Below are positions 24,527 through 37,127 of a stretch of DNA of 64,000 nt, piece by piece (position 1 is the stretch's first letter; every line of letters starts with the position of its first letter). Position numbers and translations under genes: made by a program. The notes beneath the pieces were generated by a model. The model was not told the DNA's origin. It was given only the letters and a program-made list of their open reading frames with translations, and searched no databases. This DNA comes from Hymenobacter siberiensis (GTDB taxonomy: Bacteria; Bacteroidota; Bacteroidia; Cytophagales; Hymenobacteraceae). The stretch spans positions 1,116,001 to 1,180,000 of the forward strand of contig NZ_JAHLZZ010000001.1 of assembly GCF_018967845.1 (NCBI RefSeq), written 5' to 3'.

Positions 24527-25150
24527 TTAGGGCTCAACTACGATTTCGCGCGAAACGCAGTGGCTGGCCACGCAGTCCTGCGAGCCGTAGCCGCGCATGC
24601 TGAAGCGCACCGAGTACGTGCCGGGGCGGCGGAAGCTGTGCTGCGCCGTGCGGCCCTGCATAATGGTGCCATCGCGAAAATCCCAGACATATTGCACGTT
24701 GCGGCAGGTGATGAGCTGGGCCTCGGGCGAATCGAAGGACACGGGCTGGCCCACGCGCACGCGGGTGGTGGTGGTAGTGAAATCGATGATATTCTGCTGC
24801 ACGAGGTTGACGGGGATGTACTTCTGGCCACGTCGGATTTCGCCGGTTTTGTCCACGATGACGTCGAGCTCGACCACGTAGTTCTTGCGCTCCTTGTAGC
24901 AGTAGCTCACCGTGGGGCCGGTGAGGGTGGTACCATCGCCCATGTGCCATTGGTAGGTGAAGGGGCCGGCGGGCTCGTCGATTGATGGGCGGCCGTCGAG
25001 GTCTACGCACAGCATGCGGGGCAGCGGCGGGCCGCAACTTATGCTGGTGGTATCGCCGGCCTGCTGGGCCTGGGCGGCAAAGCCCACCAACATGAGCAGG
25101 GCGGCCAGCAGTGAGGCTTTGGCGGAAATAACGGCTAATGAAAAGCGCAT
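24527..25150 (-). CDS. Secreted PKD-domain protein
   Basis: The 207-residue product has a signal peptide (about 1-29, ending AAQAQ) and two PKD-like Ig domains: YQWHMGDGTTLTGP (about 66-79) and YVWDFRDGTIMQGR (about 156-169), each followed by the expected strand. Four cysteines in the C-terminal domain could form disulfides. PKD domains usually mediate protein or sugar contact on the surface; no enzyme domain is present. It lies downstream of the LytTR regulator on the same strand. Confidence 0.8.
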   Translation of the reverse strand: MRFSLAVISAKASLLAALLMLVGFAAQAQQAGDTTSISCGPPLPRMLCVDLDGRPSIDEPAGPFTYQWHMGDGTTLTGPTVSYCYKERKNYVVELDVIVDKTGEIRRGQKYIPVNLVQQNIIDFTTTTTRVRVGQPVSFDSPEAQLITCRNVQYVWDFRDGTIMQGRTAQHSFRRPGTYSVRFSMRGYGSQDCVASHCVSREIVVEP

Positions 25151-25183
25151 ATCAGAGAAGTAGACAGGGGGAAAGCGCGGTGG

Positions 25184-25909
25184 CTAGAATTTGTTCAGGC
25201 GCTGCATGACCTCGCGCAGGTAGGTCTGGCCCACGGGAATGTGCTTGGCTTCCACAATGACCGAGTTGTCCTCAAGGGCCTGAATGCGGTTGAAATTGAC
25301 AATGAATGAGCGGTGTACGCGCACGAAGCGGTTGCTGGGAAACTTCTCTTCCACGGCCTTCATGGTGCTGTACACGATGAGCTTGCTCTGGCCCATGACG
25401 ATGTGCACGTAGTCGCCGAGGGCTTCCACGTAGCGTACTTCGTCGAAGCCCACGCGCACGAGCTTGTTGTCGACTTTCACGAAGGTGAAATCGGCGTCGG
25501 CGTCGGGCACCTCGATGGCATCGGGAGTGTTGGTAGCGCGGCGCTCGGCCATTTCCAGGGCTTTTTGGGAGGCTTGCAGGAAGCGGGCGTAGCTCACGGG
25601 CTTCACCAGGTAGTCGACCACGGCGTGCTCAAAAGCCTGCACCGCGTAGTCTTTGCTGCTGGTGATGAGCACGACCAGCGGCGGGTGCTGGAGCATGCCC
25701 AGGAGCTCGATGCCGGAAAGCAGCGGCATTTCCACGTCGAGGAAGAGCAGGTCGACGGGGGCGGTACGCAGGGCTTCGGCGGCTTCGATGGGGTTGGTGA
25801 AGCTGCCGGTGGCCGTCAGAAATGGCGTGTTGTTGATGCAATTGAGCACTACCTGAACTGAGAGCGGGTCGTCATCAACCACTAAGCAACGCAGATTAGA
25901 AACAGCCAT
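25184..25909 (-). CDS. LytTR-family response regulator
   Basis: The 241-residue product has an N-terminal receiver domain (about 5-125; acidic DDD at 12-14, phosphorylation Asp58 in LLFLDVEMP, conserved Lys in YLVKPVSY) and a C-terminal LytTR DNA-binding domain (about 140-240, with VRYVEALGDYVHIV and FVRVHRSFIVNFNRI). It probably regulates transcription after phosphorylation by the hybrid kinase encoded immediately upstream, 56 bases away. I chose ATG 25909; a longer frame starts with TTG at the kinase stop codon and is less likely. Confidence 0.94.
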   Translation of the reverse strand: MAVSNLRCLVVDDDPLSVQVVLNCINNTPFLTATGSFTNPIEAAEALRTAPVDLLFLDVEMPLLSGIELLGMLQHPPLVVLITSSKDYAVQAFEHAVVDYLVKPVSYARFLQASQKALEMAERRATNTPDAIEVPDADADFTFVKVDNKLVRVGFDEVRYVEALGDYVHIVMGQSKLIVYSTMKAVEEKFPSNRFVRVHRSFIVNFNRIQALEDNSVIVEAKHIPVGQTYLREVMQRLNKF

Positions 25910-25965
25910 ATACAAGCAAAATTGAGGGGATTTTGGTAACGAATGTAGGGCGTACCGGTCAATTT

Positions 25966-29595
<3,630 letters not shown>

Positions 29596-29749
29596 ATAGA
29601 GAAAGCGGAGAAGTAGTTTCAAGCGGAAAATGCTACCTGCCGGATTGGGCAGCGGTTTAGACGCTGCAAGGTAGAACGGGCCATTTGGCGGCGAACCGGC
29701 TTTCCGATTATCGAAGGGCAGAACCCGATGAACACGGCGTTTTGCCCGA

Positions 29750-29815
29750 CTGTAGCGCGGACTTTTAGTCCGCGTATGGCAGCTCTCATACGCGGACTAA
29801 AAGTCCGCGCTACAG
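29750..29815. repeat. Perfect 29-bp hairpin with internal palindromes
   Basis: Arms 29750-29778 and 29787-29815 are exact complements around an 8-base loop, and each arm contains its own palindrome gcggacttttagtccgc. It ends one base before the stop codon of the PorE-like gene. A close relative lies at 57331-57420. Confidence 0.85.
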
Positions 29816-29816
29816 C

Positions 29817-31877
29817 CTACTTGGCCGTCACCTTGAATTCGGTACGGCGGTTGAGCTGGCGGTTGCCTTTGCTGGTATTGGGCACTTCGGGTTTGCTTTC
29901 GCCGTAGCCCACGGCCGTGAGGCGGCTGGCAGCGATGCCGTGCTGCGTGAGGTAGGTGACCACAGCCTGGGCGCGGCGCTGGCTCAGGTCCTGGTTTAGG
30001 GCAGCTTCGCCCACATCGTCGGTGTGGCCGGCCATTTCCAGTTTCAGGGCGGGCGTTTCCGTCAGGAGCTTTTGCAGGCGTTCCAGCTCGGCGGTGCTTT
30101 CGGGGCGCAGAGTCGCCTTGCCGGTATCGAAGAAAATGTTGCGCAGAACGATGGTGGTGCCAATTTCGACCTTCTTGAGCGGAATGTCCTTCACCACTTC
30201 GGCAAAGGCCGCGCCGGCGGGCAGGTCGAAGTTTTCGGAGTGAAACAGGTAGCCGTCCTGCCGCACCACGATGCCGTAATTGGTGCCCGAGGGCAGGCTC
30301 ACGAGGTAGCGGCCCGAGGTGGTGTTGCTGCGGAAATTGGCAATGGTCTGGCCGCTGGTGTTGTCAATCAGGTCGATGGCAGCATCCACGGGCTGGTGCG
30401 TGGCTTCGTCGGTCACGGTGCCTTTCAGAATCGTGACCTGGGCCGTGGCCACCGCTACGGCCGGCGCCAGCACCATTTGCTTGATGGGCGCGAGGCGCGA
30501 GGCCAGTAATTGGTCTTCTTCGCTCAATAAAGGCTGTTTTTCGGGACCCAGAAAGGTGATGCGGTAAATGTCCTTCGCGCCGAGGCCGCCGGGCCGCTCG
30601 CTGCTATAGTAGCCGTGCCGCCCCGAGGCCGAAGTCACGAAAAAAACGTCGTCGTCGGGCGTATTAATCGGCCAGCCCAGGTTTTCGGGCGTGCTCCACT
30701 TGCTATTCTCAAATACTGATTTAAAGATGTCGTAGCCGCCCATTGAGTTGTGGCCTTCGGAGGAAAAGTACAGTGTTTTGCCATCAGGGGCCATAAATGC
30801 GCCCTCTTCTCCATACGCCGTATTGATGGCCGGACCCAGGCTCACGGGCGTGTTTTTGCCATCGAGGTCCACCTTATAAATGTCGGAGCTGCCCGCGCCG
30901 CCGGGCCGGTCGCTCACGAAATAGAGGTAGCGGCCATCGGGCGAGTAGCTGGCCGAGGTTTCGTGGGCGTTGGTGTTGATGCGGCTGTTGAGGCGGTGGG
31001 GCTTGTCCCAGGTGCTGCCGCTGAGGGTGGTTTCGAGCAAATCGCCGCCGTTGGTGCCCACGTACACCAGCATGCGCTGGCCGTCGGGGGCCAGGCCCAC
31101 GGTGGCGTTGTGGTCGTCGGTGTTTACGGGCGCGCCCAGGTTGGTGGCGCGGCTCCAGGCCTTGCCTTTCCAGGTCGACTGGTAAATGTCTTCGAAAAAG
31201 TCGTTGCCCTCCGGGTCTTTCTTGCCGCCCGTCGAGCCCTCCCGGCGCGAGGTGATGAGGATGGTCGACTCGTCGGCCGATACCACCGGGCCGTAGTCGG
31301 AGGCCGGCGAATTCAGCTCCGGCCCCGCGTTGTCGATGAACACGCGGGTGGGGTGGGCCATCAATTGCTGGCCGTTGCGGCACTCCTGCATGCGGCGCTG
31401 CAAGTCGTTGGGCGTGATGGTGCCGGCGTCGCCGTTGCGGGTGTTGCTGGCCACGGGCGGGGCCAGCTGGTATTCGGCCATGGCCTCGCGCCACTTGGCG
31501 CTCAGGTGCAGGGCTCGGGCCAGCAGGTAGTGGGTGCGGGCATCGGCGGTGGCATCAAGCTTAGCGGCCTTTTGCAGGTAGGGCAGGGCGGCGGTTTTGG
31601 TGGCCGAATTCAGGTAGCAGTCTCCGATTTTAACGTTCAGGGCCGCATTGTTGGGGTTGAACAGTTGGGCCGCCAGGAAGTGCGGCAGGGCCTGGGCGTA
31701 GCGCGGCGGGTCGGCGCGGTAGTCGTCGTCGCCGGCTTTTAGCTTGCGGTTGGCTTCGCGCAGGCCGTCCTTTTCGTTGCCAAAATTGTCTTTGGTAAAG
31801 GCAATGCTTTGGGCTGCGGCGGGCAGGGCCGCGCCGGCGAGGAAAAGGAGGAATAGCAGGCGAATAGGAAAGGACAT
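29817..31877 (-). CDS. PorE-like OmpA-family outer-membrane protein
   Basis: The 686-residue product has a signal peptide (1-22), an N-terminal TPR-like region (about 35-165), PD40/WD40-like propeller repeats (about 200-430; SPDGRYLYFVSDRPGG and MAPDGKTLYFSSEGH), a carboxypeptidase-regulatory-like domain (about 475-560) and a C-terminal OmpA peptidoglycan-binding domain (about 570-686; GHTDDVGEAALNQDLSQRRA). This exact order is that of PorE of the type IX secretion system, which links the secretion machinery to peptidoglycan. Many paralogues with this order exist in Bacteroidetes, so identity with PorE itself is uncertain. Confidence 0.85.
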   Translation of the reverse strand: MSFPIRLLFLLFLAGAALPAAAQSIAFTKDNFGNEKDGLREANRKLKAGDDDYRADPPRYAQALPHFLAAQLFNPNNAALNVKIGDCYLNSATKTAALPYLQKAAKLDATADARTHYLLARALHLSAKWREAMAEYQLAPPVASNTRNGDAGTITPNDLQRRMQECRNGQQLMAHPTRVFIDNAGPELNSPASDYGPVVSADESTILITSRREGSTGGKKDPEGNDFFEDIYQSTWKGKAWSRATNLGAPVNTDDHNATVGLAPDGQRMLVYVGTNGGDLLETTLSGSTWDKPHRLNSRINTNAHETSASYSPDGRYLYFVSDRPGGAGSSDIYKVDLDGKNTPVSLGPAINTAYGEEGAFMAPDGKTLYFSSEGHNSMGGYDIFKSVFENSKWSTPENLGWPINTPDDDVFFVTSASGRHGYYSSERPGGLGAKDIYRITFLGPEKQPLLSEEDQLLASRLAPIKQMVLAPAVAVATAQVTILKGTVTDEATHQPVDAAIDLIDNTSGQTIANFRSNTTSGRYLVSLPSGTNYGIVVRQDGYLFHSENFDLPAGAAFAEVVKDIPLKKVEIGTTIVLRNIFFDTGKATLRPESTAELERLQKLLTETPALKLEMAGHTDDVGEAALNQDLSQRRAQAVVTYLTQHGIAASRLTAVGYGESKPEVPNTSKGNRQLNRRTEFKVTAK

Positions 31878-31903
31878 AGCAGATAATTAGGAATAAGTGT
31901 GGC

Positions 31904-32000
31904 CGTCGTGTCGAGCGCAGCCGAGACATCTCGCTCGAAGCCGTTGAATCGATTGGATTGCTATTGCACGCGAGATGTCTCGGCTGCGCTCGACATGACG
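31904..32000. repeat. Long hairpin element, 31-bp arms
   Basis: Arms 31904-31934 and 31970-32000 pair with one mismatch and contain GTCGAGCGCAGCCGAGACAT. It belongs to the family seen at 10.5 and 33.2 kb, and lies between two genes of the same strand. Confidence 0.75.
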
Positions 32001-32031
32001 TTCTGATTGTTAGCTCCGTGCTCGTTTTTCT

Positions 32032-33105
32032 CTACTCCGCCGCTTCGCCCGCGCAGCCGGCGGCGGCCGCGTAGTTATTGCCCACCGCAATGCCCAGCTC
32101 GGCGGCTTTGCGCCAGTCCTGGCAGGCCTCGTCGGCCTGGCGGAGCATTTCGCGGGCGTGGCCCCGGTTGAGATAGGCCTCGGCGTAGTCGGGCTTCAGC
32201 TTGAGGGCAGCGCTGGCATCGGCGGCGGCATCGGCGTATTTCTCCAGCTTGAGGTGGGCGGCGGCGCGGTTGTTCCAGGCGTAGGCGTACTTCGGGTCGA
32301 TTTGTAGGGCCTGACTGAAATCGGCAATGGCGCCGGCATAGTCCTTGCTCTCGAAACGGGCACTACCCCGGTTGTTATAGGCGAGGGCGTCGTCGGTTTT
32401 CCTGGCCAGGTAGGCGTCGTAATCTTTCAGGGCCTGGGGCAGCTGGCCGGTGTGGCGCTCGGCGGTGGCGCGGTTCAGCAAGGCCGCGAGCAGCTCGGGC
32501 TGCAAGGTCAGGGCCTGGGTATAATCCAGCGCCGCAGCGGCATAGTTGCCGAGTTTCTGCTGGGTGCTGGCGCGGTCGTGGTAAGCATAGGCCAGCTTGG
32601 GGTCGGCCTTGATGGCCCCGTCGAAATCGTCGCGGGCGGCCTGGTAGTCGCCTTTCTCAAAGCGTAGCACGGCGCGGTTGTACCAGGCCGGCGCGTAATC
32701 GGCCTTGGCCTTCACGGCTTCGGAATAGTCGGTTTCGGCTTCGCTGCGCTGGTTTTGGGCCTCGTGGGTACGGCCCCGGCCGAAGTAGCCGGCGTAGTTG
32801 CCGGGCTCCAGCTTCAGGGCCTGGTCGTAGTCGGCCAGGGCCTGCGGGTACTCTTTCAGCTCGTAGCGGGTGGCGGCGCGGTTGGTATAGGCGGCCGCAA
32901 AATCGGGCTTGGCCGCAATGGCCTGGTCGAAGCTGGCCAGCGCCGCCGGGTAGCGCTGCTCGCTGAAGCTGGCCAGGCCGCTGTTATAGGCTTTTTCGGC
33001 CAGCTGCGGGCCGGGCAGGGTGCTGGCCCGCACGGTATCGACCTGTGCCCGCACGGCGAGCGGCGCGCCCAGCAACACGAATAAAAACAGACTTTTTTGT
33101 ATCAT
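32032..33105 (-). CDS. Exported TPR-repeat protein
   Basis: The 357-residue product has a signal peptide (1-20, ending AVRAQ) and about nine 34-residue TPR units from residue 35 to 335 (typical unit ALADYDQALKLEPGNYAGYF). The last part holds two cysteines (near 324 and 350). It is probably periplasmic and mediates protein-protein contacts. It lies upstream of the PorE-like gene on the same strand, separated by a hairpin element, so co-function is possible but not shown. Confidence 0.85.
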   Translation of the reverse strand: MIQKSLFLFVLLGAPLAVRAQVDTVRASTLPGPQLAEKAYNSGLASFSEQRYPAALASFDQAIAAKPDFAAAYTNRAATRYELKEYPQALADYDQALKLEPGNYAGYFGRGRTHEAQNQRSEAETDYSEAVKAKADYAPAWYNRAVLRFEKGDYQAARDDFDGAIKADPKLAYAYHDRASTQQKLGNYAAAALDYTQALTLQPELLAALLNRATAERHTGQLPQALKDYDAYLARKTDDALAYNNRGSARFESKDYAGAIADFSQALQIDPKYAYAWNNRAAAHLKLEKYADAAADASAALKLKPDYAEAYLNRGHAREMLRQADEACQDWRKAAELGIAVGNNYAAAAGCAGEAAE

Positions 33106-33181
33106 AGCCAGATGCCGGGGCGAATGGAAAGCTTGGGTATCGAAGATATTGGATTTTCGGGGTTTGGGCTAATAAAAGAGA

Positions 33182-33284
33182 CCGTCATGCCGAGCGCAGC
33201 CGAGGCATCTGGCGTGGGGTAGTAAATCCTAAGGTCAGGATTACTACCCCACGCCAGATGCCTCGGCTGCGCTCGGCATGACGG
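33182..33284. repeat. Long hairpin element, perfect 44-bp arms
   Basis: Arms 33182-33225 and 33241-33284 are exact complements, the longest perfect hairpin in the window, with a 15-base loop. The arm includes CCGAGCGCAGCCGAGGCATC. It lies between the TPR gene and the acetamidase gene, both leftward. Confidence 0.85.
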
Positions 33285-33313
33285 CCAAATTCCGCTGACG
33301 TTCGCCAGAATGC

Positions 33314-34360
33314 CTAGTTCTTCTTCGCTGCCTTCACCTTCCCAAAAATGCTCTTCGGCAAAATCATGTGGGCCCCGCGCGTGCCGTCCACTACCTGCGT
33401 CACGTCGAGGTCGCCTGCCACGCTGCATAGCATGTAGGCATCGTCGCGGGTGAGGTGCTTTTCGGTGACTAGGAAGGTAATCATTTCGCGCACCGCGTCT
33501 TTGGCGGCGAGGGTTAAATCCTCGTTCAGGCCCATGCTGATGTAGGCGGTAGGCGTTTCGGCGCGGGGTAGGGTGAGGTGCATGTCCTTGCGCACAATGA
33601 ACTGCAGCGTGCCAGTGAGCGAGGTTTCGAGCCCCGTAATATCAACTTCGCCGTTGCCCTGCCCGGCGTGGCCATCGCCCACAAAAAACAGCGCGCCCGC
33701 CGCGTGCACCGGCAGATACAGCGTGGTGCCGGCCACCAGCTCCTTGTTATCGAGGTTGCCGCCGTGGATGCCGGGCGGCGCGCTGTTGATGCGGCCCGCT
33801 GCGGCCGGCGGGGCCACGCCCATGCTGCCAAAAAACGGCCGCAGCGGCACATCAATGCCCGGCAGGAAATGCGCCACCATCTGCTTCGCGTCGAGCGGGA
33901 TAATGCGCATTTTGGCGTAGCCGAAATCCTCCGGAATGAAGCCACTTTTGGGCCCAAAAGCATTGTAGGCGTAGGGAATGGCCAGGTCGACGCGCTGAAT
34001 GCGTACTTCCAGGACGTCGCCCGGCTCGGCGCCTTCCACGAAGATGGGGCCGGTGAGGATGTGCCCGCCCGGTCCTTTGTTGGTTACGTGCTCGGTGATG
34101 TCGCGCAGGTTGGGCTCGACCTGCGCGGCGGGCAGGCCCGCGCCTTCCAGCCGCGATGGCGTGGAGGTAATGAGCGTGTGCACCCGCACCGTTTCGCCGG
34201 ATTTGATGCGCAGCACCGGCGGCGCGGCGGCATCATAATAGCCCCAGGCGGCGGTGGCCGGCGTGATGGGCAACTCGTGCGAGGCGGCTTTCTGGGCGTG
34301 GGCGCGGGGTGACAGGCCTAGCAGCGCGGCCAGGACGAAAAACGGGAGACAAGCTTTCAT
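33314..34360 (-). CDS. Secreted acetamidase/formamidase family protein
   Basis: The 348-residue product has a signal peptide (1-21, ending RAHAQ) and one FmdA/AmdA-type domain. Family marks are GPIFVEGAEPGDVLEVRI near residue 120, the GGNLDNKEL metal/active-site segment near residue 205 and FFVGDGHAGQGNGEV near 235. Known members hydrolyse formamide or acetamide to ammonia and the acid in the cytoplasm; the signal peptide here indicates a periplasmic enzyme. I chose the ATG at 34360 because it opens the signal peptide; the frame extends 78 codons upstream without coding character. Substrate is unknown. Confidence 0.88.
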   Translation of the reverse strand: MKACLPFFVLAALLGLSPRAHAQKAASHELPITPATAAWGYYDAAAPPVLRIKSGETVRVHTLITSTPSRLEGAGLPAAQVEPNLRDITEHVTNKGPGGHILTGPIFVEGAEPGDVLEVRIQRVDLAIPYAYNAFGPKSGFIPEDFGYAKMRIIPLDAKQMVAHFLPGIDVPLRPFFGSMGVAPPAAAGRINSAPPGIHGGNLDNKELVAGTTLYLPVHAAGALFFVGDGHAGQGNGEVDITGLETSLTGTLQFIVRKDMHLTLPRAETPTAYISMGLNEDLTLAAKDAVREMITFLVTEKHLTRDDAYMLCSVAGDLDVTQVVDGTRGAHMILPKSIFGKVKAAKKN

Positions 34361-34783
34361 GCCGGTAAGTTCGCTCCGGGGGCGCGGTTGTTCAACCGGA
34401 TGCCTGGGCGGCAGGTCGGGCGGGTGGTGGGCACGGGCCAGCCGTTGGGTGAAGTCGTCCGTTTCCGCATCGCCAAAAAACAGGCCTATGAGCTTAGAAT
34501 GAGGTTTGATAAGCCATTTAACTATTTTTTTAAATAAAAAGCGCCCATGAAAAAATTTCGTTTTGCCAACCCGTAGTTTTGAGTGCTTCGGCAAATTTAG
34601 GGCAGAGGCCCGTCCGAATGCAATGCGCTACGGTAGCGCTTGCCCAAGCAACGTCAGGACCGCAACGGCTGCCGGTGCGCCGCTCCCACCCGAGATTTGC
34701 AGAAGCATTGCGCCAATTGCGTCAGCCAACTGTTTCAGCAGACCGACGCAATTGTGCTGAAGCACGTAATTTCCGCTACCACC
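34361..34783. promoter_or_regulatory. Divergent intergenic region with a long thiF-side leader
   Basis: No gene is supported. It contains TAGTTTTG at 34574-34581, a -7-like element for rightward transcription, followed by a leader of about 200 bases. In the leader a 10-bp inverted repeat, caattgcgtc (34707-34716) with gacgcaattg (34744-34753), could form a hairpin upstream of the ThiF-rhodanese gene. It does not match a riboswitch I know. Confidence 0.45.
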
Positions 34784-35887
34784 ATGACCCCAGCCGCCGC
34801 CCCGCTTTCCGCCGCCGAAACCAACCGCTACAGTCGACACCTGCTGCTGCCCGAAATAGGCCCGGCCGGCCAGCAGAAGCTCAAAGCCGCCCGCGTGCTG
34901 GTGGTGGGCTGCGGCGGCCTGGGCTGTCCCGTGCTCCAATACCTGGCCGCCGCCGGCGTGGGCACGCTCGGCCTGCTCGATTTTGATACCGTGGACGACA
35001 GCAATCTGCAACGCCAGGTCCTCTACGCCACCGCCGACGTGGGCCGCCCCAAGGCCGTAGCCGCCGCCGAAAAGCTGCGCGCCCAAAACCCTTTTATTGT
35101 GTTGCAGCCGCACCAGGTGGTGCTTTCGGCGGCTAATGCGCTGGCGCTGTTTGCCGAATACGACGTGGTGGTAGACTGCTCCGATAATTTCGCCACCCGC
35201 TACCTCGTCAGCGATGCGTGCGTGGTGCTGGGCAAGCCGCTGGTGTTCGGGGCCATCTTCAAGTTTGAGGGACAGGTTTCGGTATTCAATTACCAAAACG
35301 GCCCCACCTACCGCTGCCTGCACCCGGTGCCGCCTGCCCCCGGCGACGCCCCCAACTGCGCCGAAATTGGGGTGCTGGGCGTGTTGCCCGGCCTTATCGG
35401 CACCATGCAGGCGAATGAGGCCCTGAAAATCATCCTCGAAATAGGGGAGGTGCTGAGTGGCCGCCTGCTGCTGGTGGATGCCCTGAGCATGCGCTTCCAG
35501 ACCATCCGCTTCCAGCCCGTGGCGGCCAATCAGCAGCTCACCGCGCTGGCCCCGGACTACGCGGCTTTTTGTGGCGAAGCGCCCCTCGACGCCGCCCCGG
35601 CCCGCGCCCCCGAAATATCGGCCGATGAGCTGAAGGACTGGCAGGCCAGCGGCTGGCCGCTGCAGCTGCTGGACGTGCGCGAGCCGCATGAGCACGCCCG
35701 CCGCAGCATTGGCGGGCAGCTGGTGCCGCTGGGGCAATTGGCAGCGCAATTGGCTGGCTTTGAGTCCGACGTGCCCGTGGTGGTGCACTGCGCCAGCGGC
35801 GTGCGTAGCCAAAAAGCTGCGCAGCTGCTGCTGGCCAATGGCTTTGCCGAAGTGTACTCGCTGCGCAACGGCCTGGCCGACTATTAA
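34784..35887 (+). CDS. ThiF/MoeB-type adenylyltransferase fused to rhodanese
   Basis: The 368-residue product joins an E1-like ThiF/MoeB domain (about 1-255) with a rhodanese domain (about 270-368). The nucleotide site shows VVGCGGLGCPVLQYLAAAGVG and the conserved DFDTVDDSNLQRQ; the sulfur-carrying Cys336 lies in VVHCASGVRS. Such proteins adenylate the C-terminus of a ubiquitin-like sulfur carrier (ThiS, MoaD or similar) and supply sulfur to it. The usual structural zinc CxxC pairs of MoeB are absent. No carrier or cofactor gene is adjacent, so the pathway (thiamine, molybdopterin or other) is open. The start is ATG 34784. Confidence 0.93.
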   Translation: MTPAAAPLSAAETNRYSRHLLLPEIGPAGQQKLKAARVLVVGCGGLGCPVLQYLAAAGVGTLGLLDFDTVDDSNLQRQVLYATADVGRPKAVAAAEKLRAQNPFIVLQPHQVVLSAANALALFAEYDVVVDCSDNFATRYLVSDACVVLGKPLVFGAIFKFEGQVSVFNYQNGPTYRCLHPVPPAPGDAPNCAEIGVLGVLPGLIGTMQANEALKIILEIGEVLSGRLLLVDALSMRFQTIRFQPVAANQQLTALAPDYAAFCGEAPLDAAPARAPEISADELKDWQASGWPLQLLDVREPHEHARRSIGGQLVPLGQLAAQLAGFESDVPVVVHCASGVRSQKAAQLLLANGFAEVYSLRNGLADY

Positions 35888-35920
35888 GTAGCTGCTGTTA
35901 CGCGGCAGTAATCGTCTGCT

Positions 35921-35951
35921 CCGGTCGGACCGCCCTAGGCGGTCGGACCGG
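35921..35951. repeat. Hairpin between thiF-type and HD genes
   Basis: The 14-bp arms ccggtcggaccgcc (35921-35934) and 35938-35951 pair with one mismatch around a 3-base loop. It lies between two convergent genes and may terminate one of them, but no U-tract follows. Confidence 0.65.
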
Positions 35952-35974
35952 TGGTATCGCCTGATAACGCTTCC

Positions 35975-36586
35975 TTAAGCACCGTCCTGCTGCGGGCCGG
36001 GCCAGGCCGCCAGGCGCGCCCGGATGTGCGCGAGCCGGGCCTGCTTGGGCGTGCTGCGCCGGGCCAGGGCCGTGGCCGTCCAATACCGATGGCCCGTGAG
36101 GAACTGCTCCTGCAGCTGAAACCAGGCAAATTCGTCGGCGATAAGCTGGCGGACCGTCAGCTCGCGGAAAAGGCTGGTGGAGATGGGCACGAAATCGGGC
36201 CGGCCGAGGTAGTCGAGGTCGGCATCGCAGAGGATTTGGGCCAGGTGGCAGCGGGGGGCCTGCGGGTACTGGGTGGCGATAATCAGGGCACATATCAGCT
36301 CAATCTGGCCCGGCGAGTAGCCGAAGTCCGGCAGCGTGGCACGGCCCATCTCGCAGCCCCGGGTTTCGTGGCCCGCGTACGTGTGCAGGAAGCCCGCATC
36401 GTGGTACAGGGCCGCCGTGCGGAGCAGCGCCAGGGTTTCGGCATCGGTTACGCCTTCGGCGGCGGCCAGCGTCTGGGCCGCCTGCGCCACGTCGAGGGTA
36501 TGGGCCAGGCTGTGGTAGTAGAGGGTGGGGGCCAGGCCCCGGCGCAGCTCGCGCACAATAAACGCTTCGGCAGAGGAGGCTTGCAT
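35975..36586 (-). CDS. HD-domain phosphohydrolase
   Basis: The 203-residue product has the metal-binding HD pattern: YHSLAH near 24-29, YHDAGF near 60-65 with the HD doublet, further His in GHETRG, and the closing Asp in DADLDYLGR. HD proteins hydrolyse phosphate esters such as nucleotides or cyclic nucleotides; the substrate is not indicated. Length is typical of small stand-alone HD proteins. It is the last gene before the AT-rich region upstream of the kinase array, but is transcribed away from it. Confidence 0.85.
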   Translation of the reverse strand: MQASSAEAFIVRELRRGLAPTLYYHSLAHTLDVAQAAQTLAAAEGVTDAETLALLRTAALYHDAGFLHTYAGHETRGCEMGRATLPDFGYSPGQIELICALIIATQYPQAPRCHLAQILCDADLDYLGRPDFVPISTSLFRELTVRQLIADEFAWFQLQEQFLTGHRYWTATALARRSTPKQARLAHIRARLAAWPGPQQDGA

Positions 36587-37127
36587 AGGGAAGGGGCGAA
36601 TGCGGTGAGGGGATGAAACGAGGCGGAGCAGGCCGGTTGAAAAAGCAGGGGCAAGTCAAAACCGGGCCCAATGGCGGCTACTAATGCACTACTGCTGAGA
36701 AATTAAGAAGCTGCAATAAATTTAGATATGATTTATTACAAGGCAAAATTATTCGCTACCTTGATTAGGTATCGAATTTGGCCCGCTAGTTATGAAGGAG
36801 AAAATTAATTTCGTCAAACAGGTTTTTAGCAAGTAATATATTGAAAATGAAGATAATATACTGACTTAATGATGTCTGTTAAAAGCGGAGTGGCGTAATT
36901 AATTCATCTTTGTGCGACCAACGCGGGCCGGCACACCGTCGGGCCCTGTTTGTGTTGTCCGCCCCGGCGGTCTGGCCGTAATTTTCGCCCAGTTCCCACT
37001 CGCTTCTGCCCCTGATGATGTCCTGCCAATCCTATTGCTTTTCGTTCCGGCTACCGTGGCCGCGACCAGCAATACAGTACGGACAGGGCACGCGTTTCCC
37101 CGTCGCCGTCAAGCCCCAGCTTTGTAT
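36587..37127. other. Intergenic region upstream of the kinase array
   Basis: No gene is supported. From about 36690 to 36910 it is strongly AT-rich, with several TAATAT-like words, and it ends in TTCATCTTTG near 36901-36910, a weak -7-like element for rightward transcription. The word TTTCGTCAAACA (36809-36820) also occurs in the AT-rich part of 17.8-18.1 kb. The open frame from 36912 to 37127 in front of the first kinase has no coding support. Confidence 0.5.

Noticed and set aside
34582..34783. Riboswitch in the ThiF-rhodanese leader
   Set aside because: The leader has one 10-bp inverted repeat but none of the conserved words of the TPP or molybdenum-cofactor riboswitches.
36912..37127. 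Upstream extension of the first kinase
   Set aside because: The added 72 residues are low-quality sequence before a good signal peptide at ATG 37128.
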